Assembly (NCBI GenBank): GCA_951799425.1
Contig: OX637403.1
Location: 25,262,811 to 25,326,810, forward strand
DNA: 64,000 bases
Origin: Ilex aquifolium
Lineage: Eukaryota > Streptophyta > Magnoliopsida > Aquifoliales > Aquifoliaceae
Reading direction: 5' to 3'
The notes under the pieces were generated by a model, which had not been told where the DNA came from, ran no database searches, and was given only the letters and a program-made list of their open reading frames with translations. Shown piece after piece: positions 57,971-64,000 of this stretch. The position numbers and the translations under genes are program-made. The number at the start of each line of letters is the position of its first letter. Position 1 is the first letter of the stretch.

Positions 57971-58584
57971 TGATGGGCCCGACCCAAGGCCCAACTCGGA
58001 TAGTGGGCCCAACCCAAACAAGGCCCAACTCGGATAATGGGCCCGGTCCAGACGAAGCCTAGTAGATTTGGCCCAGAAGAGACCCAGATCAAGTCAGGCT
58101 CACTGAAGCCCCGACAGTCACGTCATCCTGGAGTGAAGGAGTTGGCGACGCCAGCTTAGAGCCTCATCCACGCCATCCTGGAGTGAGGAGGTCTGCCACG
58201 CCGTCCTAGGACCTGGTCTTGAGGAGATCTCCATGCCCTCTTAGCAACTGCCTCACCTGTTGCGAGGATAGCGCCCACTCCACCAAATCAGTCTTTCTGT
58301 TACTGATAAGGCGCCTCAATTTGTTAGAAGGCGCCTATAAATTGTAAGCCCCGCCTACACATGAGGGGCATCTCTCACATCTTATATCTCGCCTATTACT
58401 CACACTTGAGCACCCAACACTCCTTGAAGTAATAAAACACTCATGCCATCCTAACCCTTCGTAGTGGAGTAGGTCACATTGACCGAACCACTTAAATTGT
58501 GTTTTGCTTGTGTTGACTCTCCTTATTTATTTACTGCATTAATTACTTGACAGGTGGTGCATAAAATCAATTTGTGCATCATCA
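57971..58584 (+). repeat. 3' LTR of the non-autonomous element
   Basis: A 614 bp near-copy of 54144-54790, shorter by one internal motif unit near the start. It directly follows the polypurine tract tggggggaaa. Confidence 0.88.
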
Positions 58585-60187
58585 AATACTTCAAATGGGG
58601 TTATCCTCTTGCTTGCAACAAGATGAAGGGTAAGTACCAAGTATATGATTCAATCATCTCATGCTCATATGGGGTTAGACTGCATATTATGTAGAGAGGC
58701 AACTAAATCACACGCTCACTATTATTTGAGTGCCTTTATACTGCCTACATCACTTAGATGAGCCCTAGAAAGCCACGTAGGGAAGAGTTAAATTTATGTG
58801 AAAAAAAAAACGGATTAGATTGGATTTGTCGTAGATATGAAGTGAATCCTGTCTATTCCTATCCCAAAACCCCTATAGACTAGAATTATGGGTCTTTCAA
58901 AGCATTCACTTTAGATATATATGGAGTATGGTAATTTTTTTTTTACCAATAGGAGCATTGTCTTGAAAGAGAGAAAGCGTGGTTTTATGTTAGATAGATG
59001 TAGCTGGCCCGCAGTCTCCTTGCACATATTCACAAAGGATTTGGAAGCAGCTCATGCAACTCGGTGCTCAACAATGGGAAAGGGGAAACACCTTATTAGC
59101 AGTATTGGAGACTGAGTTTGTTCTACTCGGTGGAGAAAAAGAGTTGTAGAGTCTTCAGCAACCAATGCAGGGACTACATAACCACACTAAGCCTAATTTG
59201 GCAACCATTAGAGATAGAATGTCATCTCTAAAAAAAGGATATCCGACTTTATAGGTTAATGAACTCTTTATAAAAAAATAATAATATCCAGCTTTTGCGG
59301 TAATTAATTATTAAATATCAGGAAATATTTAATAATTATTTTTGAGTTACAAGAGCAATCTCTCTCGTTTTTTATGAATTTTTGCTTTTTCTTATGGTAA
59401 TGCAATACAAGAGGTTGGCAAATCTGTGTTGGGTACTCTCATTCCTTGAGCACCCCTCACACTGATTTAAAATTAGAGTAATGTTATTTAGACATAAAAA
59501 TCTGATATAATTTATTAACCTAATGATGTGGCTTCATTGGAACTATTTGATCAACACTAAGTTCTAATGTTTGATGGAACCCACAATCAATCTAAAGGTT
59601 ATAGTGAATTAAGTTAGCAAATTAAGTCAATAAATTAGATCCCAATAGCATTGCCCAATTAACCAGTCTAATGTGGCTATGATTTACTTTTGTTTTGACT
59701 GGGGTTATCAGTTACTTGTACATTGATATCAATTGCTACAGTGTAATGAAACTTTAACTCCCGATAGAAATAGCAAACAAAGAGGCAATGCTTTGTAAAT
59801 TGGAAGAAAATGAACTACTGAACCAAGATCACTATGATCAGACACTACAACACATCTAAAAACAGGACGACTTCCCACTAATTTCAACTTTAGTAGCCTC
59901 TGAATGCTACCTTTATTTGTGAACTATGCCTCTCAACGACATATTGAAATGACTAAAAAAAGAAAGTGGGACTGACAACCACAGACACATGTACGGACTG
60001 AGTTCTAGTTCAGTAGACTTTTCCTTGACTTTTCTTAATGATAGATCACCCTCGACAACAGATTCAAGTAAGATCCAAAAGTGCATCTCTCAGTGAAACG
60101 TGGTGAGGGATCTACCGTTAAGAAAAGTTTAAGAAAGTGTGTATTGAACAAAATCTAAATCCGCATGTTTGCATGCATGGGCTTCAT
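58585..60187. other. Spacer between LTR element and second GASA gene
   Basis: Contains a small MITE at about 59474-59655 (ends agtaatgttatttagac and gatcccaatagcattgcc), related to those at 13760 and 32728. The open frame 58921-59115 has no recognisable domain. The part nearest 60187 is probably the GASA 3' UTR. Confidence 0.45.
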
Positions 60188-60695
60188 TCAAGGGCACCTT
60201 GGCTCGCCCCTTTTGTTCTTTTCGTCTCTGTAGCATGGGCACTCATGTGTGTTCCCAGACGTCCCCGAAGGCACACAGTGGCATTTCTTGCAGCAGTGCT
60301 CGCAGTCCTTCAAGCAATGCTTCTTTTTAGCTTCAGAGCACCTCAATTTGCACTTGTGTTTACAAGAGCCTGACCAGGGTATACACAACCACAAAAACCC
60401 ATGGTAAGAAATAAAACAATCTAAAAATTAAAAAAGTTTTTGAACCCGTATCGTACAATATTATTTGTTTTAGAGTACACCACGCATATAGGGTGAGTTG
60501 ATAGTGCCAAGTCCATGCACACTGACCCACATCTCGAGTGGCCTAACATAAAATTGATAATATTGTACAATGTGAATTTGAGCGGTAAGAAAAGCATAGG
60601 TGTTGACTCTTACCTGAGTCAGCCACGGTGACATCCATGAAAGTGGAGCTCAGAAGGAGTGTGACAAGTAGCAAAGTGGTAAAGATAAGCTTCAT
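60188..60695 (-). CDS. GASA/snakin-like cysteine-rich peptide, second copy
   Basis: Exons 60695-60614 and 60369-60188 join in phase 1 (gactcag|gtaaga ... ggtcag|gctct), 87 residues. Signal peptide [20 protein letters not shown]; mature domain [47 protein letters not shown] and the end EPRCP, with all 12 family cysteines. Exon structure (82-base first exon, intron just before the first cysteine) is the same as in the gene at 47411-47801, so they are tandem duplicates. The mature part is much more basic (KKKH, KK) and well diverged, so the duplication is old. Both frames are intact. It is a secreted peptide by family. Confidence 0.92.
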
Positions 60696-60810
60696 CTTTT
60701 TCTCGTCTTAAAATGAACTTACAGTGAGAGAAAGAAATAGAAGGATCACAAATGCCTGCTTAATTAAGAGTGATTATGAGTGGATGTAAGTCTAGATGCA
60801 TAAACCTTTA

Positions 60811-60818
60811 TATTTATA
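60811..60818 (-). promoter_or_regulatory. TATA box of the second GASA gene
   Basis: Minus-strand tataaata, about 115 bp before the ATG, as in the sister gene. Confidence 0.65.
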
Positions 60819-61107
60819 GAGAAGATAAGGGGAGGGACCATCTACCATGGATGCATTCTTTCTATTTTTAAAATGTCAAAGGCTTTGTTAGTGCAGTAGA
60901 GAGCTGAGGAAGGAGATTTAAACAATTTTCACCACTGCATAGCACTCCACAAGTTGTGTACTGATAATTTAGGACTTGCGATTTCAAGGAAGGTCACATT
61001 ATTCGCCTTGATTCCGAAGTATCGAGGTCATCGGTAGGTATAAGTTGGTTACAAACTTAACATAGAAGTCCCCATTTATTATTATTATTTGTGTTGACTA
61101 AAATTTA

Positions 61108-61657
61108 GGGTTAATTGTACTAGAAGTCCACAAAGTGTAGAGTTTGTCTCATTTTAGTCTTCATTATTTCAATTGCATCATTTTGGTTCCTGAAGTATTG
61201 AATATATTACTATGTGGTCCCTCAAGCAGACAACATCTAGATTGCTAACAATTTTTTATTATAAATTTATCACTTAATACCTAAATATAGGCAAAACAAT
61301 AATTTGGATAACTCTTGACCAAATTTTTACCCAAATTTTGGTCAAAGAGCTACCCAAATTACACAGTTTTGATCATGAGCTATCTAAATTTTAGCAAAAA
61401 ACTATCCTATTTTATACATTTTTGGTTAAGAGCTACCAAAATTTTGATCAAGAGCTACCCAAATTATTTTTTACCCATATTTAGGTATTACGTGACAAAT
61501 TTATGATAAAAAATCGTTAGGAATTTGGATGTTGTCTGCTTGAAGAACCATATAGAAACATATTCAATACGTCATTGACTAAAATGATGCAATTGAAATA
61601 TTGAAAACCAAAATGAGACAAACCCCATACTTTAAGGACCGCCAGTGCAATTAACCC
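61108..61657. mobile_element. Non-autonomous MULE-type MITE, gggttaatt family, copy 2
   Basis: 550 bp from gggttaattgtactagaag to gccagtgcaattaaccc, flanked by taaaattta (61099-61107) and taaaatata (61658-61666), a 9 bp duplication with one mismatch. Its ends and internal blocks match the copy at 6573-7123. Confidence 0.75.
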
Positions 61658-62690
61658 TAAAATATAATTTAAGCTCTTAATGTCCTAGTTATCAACTCGA
61701 CACTTCTATCGGTGCAGTGTTTGCACAAGATCCTTCTACTTGGGGTGTTTCTAGAAGATGCAAATAATAGATTTTTAATAAAAGCAATAATGACAGTATG
61801 AATTGAAGCGATTGAGAGTTGAGGCTCGAAGCTACACAACGTAGCTAATATCTTATTATATGAAGTTGTGGAAGATTATGCTAACTTCCAATGAAGCCAC
61901 ACCCTATGAATACAGCTGGGTGGCTTCGGATTTCAATGCAAATTTTTTAGGCATCGACTGTAAATATAATATTCATAATTTCATCTAAAACTACGTATAT
62001 TGTAAATCATAAGCATTTGGTGTTCAATGCAACCAAAAGAGACCCAACAATCCAAGAGTCCAGATTCTTTGTTGTAATGTGTTGTTCATCAAAACGATGC
62101 TATTTTACAAACAAAATGGCGCCGTTTTCACGTGCAAAATGATGTTGTTTTGAGGAACAGTACCTCTGCTGTATAGCAAAGGATTTATTCCCACAATCCA
62201 AGGTGTCATCTAAGTAGTAGAATAATACTACACAATTTAACTGAAACCCAAAAATTACAATTCAAATGTATATCATCTTTTTGATGAGTGGGACTCATCA
62301 ACTTTTTCAGTGGGACCTATTCATTCAATACTCATCTAATGAATGCAGAGTTTCATTTGAATTGTATATTATTTTCCTAAATAGTATTGACATACCCTAT
62401 TGGCAAATAATTTCATGCATGAGATATTGTTCTACAAGTTGAGTTGATGAATAACTAAGTGCACGAGCTTTCAAGTCCTGCAAGAACTGTGACATAAACT
62501 TGTAATATTCAGCTTACAATGAAATAATTTTTTAATTGAAAAATGGAAAAAAAACATAGAATAAAGTAGCTAAAAATGGGAACAAAAGAAAGTCGAATAA
62601 TATTACTTATACTGTATCAACTATATTAATGCGACACTCATGTATTGATTTGTCTCAATCGCTTCAATTCATACTGTACCATTAAAAGTG
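61658..62690. other. AT-rich spacer
   Basis: No exon or clear element recognised. Confidence 0.4.
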
Positions 62691-62883
62691 GAGCAATGCT
62701 ATTGGGACATAATTTATGGACATAATTTAGGGACATAATGAGTTGTTACCAATGATATGATAATGAATTCATTTAATGCTACAATGTGACTCATCATTAA
62801 ATACATTTCAGTATCATTTCATTGGTGACAACTCATTATGTCCCTAAATTATGTCCTTCAATTATGTCACAATAGCATTAGTG
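62691..62883. mobile_element. 193 bp MULE-type MITE with 9 bp duplication
   Basis: Inverted arms of about 55 bp (aatgctattgggacataatt ... acataatgagttgt and its complement acaactcattatgtcc ... gtcacaatagcatt) are flanked by a perfect 9 bp duplication ttaaaagtg (62682-62690, 62884-62892). Confidence 0.8.
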
Positions 62884-62975
62884 TTAAAAGTGTCGACACT
62901 CATCTTGTTCAATCACTGCACTGATAAAAGTGTCGAGTAGATAACTACGACATTAAGAGCTAAAATTAAATTTTA

Positions 62976-63450
62976 GGATTAATTGCACTTGCGGTCCTTA
63001 AAGAATGAGATTTGTCTCATTTTGATATCAAATATTTCAATTGTATCATTTTAGTTCCTAACGTATTGAATATGTTTTTATGTGGTCACTCAAGTAAGCA
63101 ACATTTAAATTGCTAATGATTTTTTATTATAAATTTGTAACGAAATACTTAAATATGGACAAAAAATAATTTGGGTAGCTTTTGATCGAAATTTTGGTAG
63201 CTCTTAACCAAAAATGTATAATATGAGTAATTTTTGACTAAAATTTGGATAGCTCGTGATCAAAACTGTGTAATTTAGGTAGTTCTTTGATCAAAACTGT
63301 TTTGCCTATATTTATGTATCACGTGATAAGTTTATAATAAAAAAATTGTTAGCAATCTGGATGTTGTCTGCTTGAGAGACCACATAGAAATATATTCAAT
63401 ACTTCAGTCTTCAGGAACCAAAATGATGCAATTAAAATAGTGAAAATTGG
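62976..63450. mobile_element. MULE-type MITE, gggttaatt family, copy 3 (right end lost)
   Basis: Starts ggattaattgcacttgcgg and follows copies 1 and 2 through the gcaatctggatgttgtctgc block. The similarity stops after gatgcaattaaaatagtg, so the outer right arm is missing. Confidence 0.65.
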
Positions 63451-63695
63451 AAGTGAGTCACCCTAGATGTACTTGTTTGGAGATAAATCCTGTAAGGAAA
63501 CTTATAAGGGGCTAAGTCCATGTTTAAAATTATATGTAATAACTTAAGTCCACTTTTTTTTTTATCTCAAAAATACCCTTCATTGAAAGGAAGTTAAATT
63601 AATTTCCTATTTTGGAAATTGTTATCCCTTAATTCAAGGTCAATTAAAATATGCTAATAAAATCTTCATCATAAATTTAAAATTCAAATTCAAAG

Positions 63696-63749
<54 letters not shown>
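63696..63749. repeat. (CT)n-(TA)n compound microsatellite
   Basis: About 20 bases of CT repeat followed by about 35 bases of TA repeat. The open frame starting at 63748 runs into low-complexity GTGGTGG sequence and is not called as a gene. Confidence 0.9.
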
Positions 63750-63752
<3 letters not shown>

Positions 63753-64000
63753 TGTGTGTACGCTGAGTTGTTATGGAGATTATGCAAATATAGTGGTGGC
63801 GGTGGTGTGGAGTAAAAATGAGCTATCGAAGTGGAACTTGAATGGACTTTTGTGTGGTGGTAATGGTGGTGAGCGTTGTTGTGGAGGTAATGACAACGTG
63901 ATGGTTGGCGTTGCTCGAGAGGTGACGATGGTGCGATGGTGGCAGTGTTATGGTGAGGAAAGTGGTAGACGAATATATATATGGTAACATGCTCAAAAAT

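Larger units (their letters stand above)
54144..58584 (+). mobile_element. Non-autonomous Tat-type LTR element (LARD-like fossil)
   Basis: A 4.44 kb element with LTRs at 54144-54790 and 57971-58584, the same primer-binding site as the Gypsy element upstream, a gag remnant, no pol, an antisense coiled-coil region and a polypurine tract. It is an internally reduced relative of the 19.5-32.7 kb element. The coding remains are heavily broken. LTR differences by eye are several percent, so it is older than the first element. Flanking pentamers (aacat / aatac) do not match cleanly. Confidence 0.85.

Noticed and set aside
58921-59115. Small gene of 64 residues
   Set aside because: No recognisable domain or signal peptide; isolated in spacer.
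63748-63987. Gene coding for an 79-residue Gly/Cys/Trp-rich protein
   Set aside because: Starts in a microsatellite, low-complexity GTGGTGG sequence, no known family and no splice or stop context to support it.

Overview
This is nuclear DNA from a flowering plant, most likely a eudicot. The evidence is spliced plant-specific genes (long-chain alcohol oxidase, DUF1218 wall protein, AP-4 epsilon adaptin, GASA/snakin peptides), plant transposon families (MULE, CACTA, hAT and Tat-lineage Gypsy elements) and AT-rich spacer with many MITEs. I see no tRNA, rRNA, CRISPR array or bacterial-type operon.

Layout. 1-8.8 kb: a 5'-truncated LINE, the 3' exons of a long-chain alcohol oxidase (FAO) gene, then a stack of MITEs, including a hAT MITE inserted in the arm of another MITE and carrying telomere-like repeats. 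8.8-13.6 kb: a 4.8 kb Mutator-like element with 225 bp terminal inverted repeats and a perfect 9 bp target duplication. It carries a MURA-type transposase gene and, facing it, a GRF zinc-finger/membrane protein gene. 14.5-16.4 kb: a three-exon DUF1218 gene. 19.5-32.7 kb: a 13.2 kb Tat-lineage Gypsy fossil with an antisense gene region, with a 2.46 kb solo LTR of a different Gypsy family lodged in its 3' LTR. 32.9-34.0 kb: a non-autonomous MULE just upstream of the next gene. 34.35-45.85 kb: the 11-exon AP-4 epsilon gene, which has an in-frame TAA 32 codons before the conserved end. 47.4-47.8 kb and 60.2-60.7 kb: two GASA/snakin genes on the minus strand, separated by a CACTA element with a nested SINE, a near-perfect 150 bp inverted repeat carrying snRNA-type (USE+TATA) promoters, and a 4.4 kb non-autonomous relative of the Gypsy element. 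61-64 kb: further MULE-type MITEs and microsatellites.

How it fits together. Host gene order is FAO - DUF1218 - AP4E - GASA - GASA. From memory, Arabidopsis has DUF1218 next to AP4E on chromosome 1 and DUF1218 next to FAO4A on chromosome 4, so this window may keep an ancestral order later split between duplicated segments. Most of the rest is transposable elements of several ages. The two highlights are the MuDR-like two-gene MULE (transposase plus antisense GRF protein) and the inverted repeat with three U6/U3-type promoters. Gene models were built by eye from splice signals and family conservation; no search or alignment was run.
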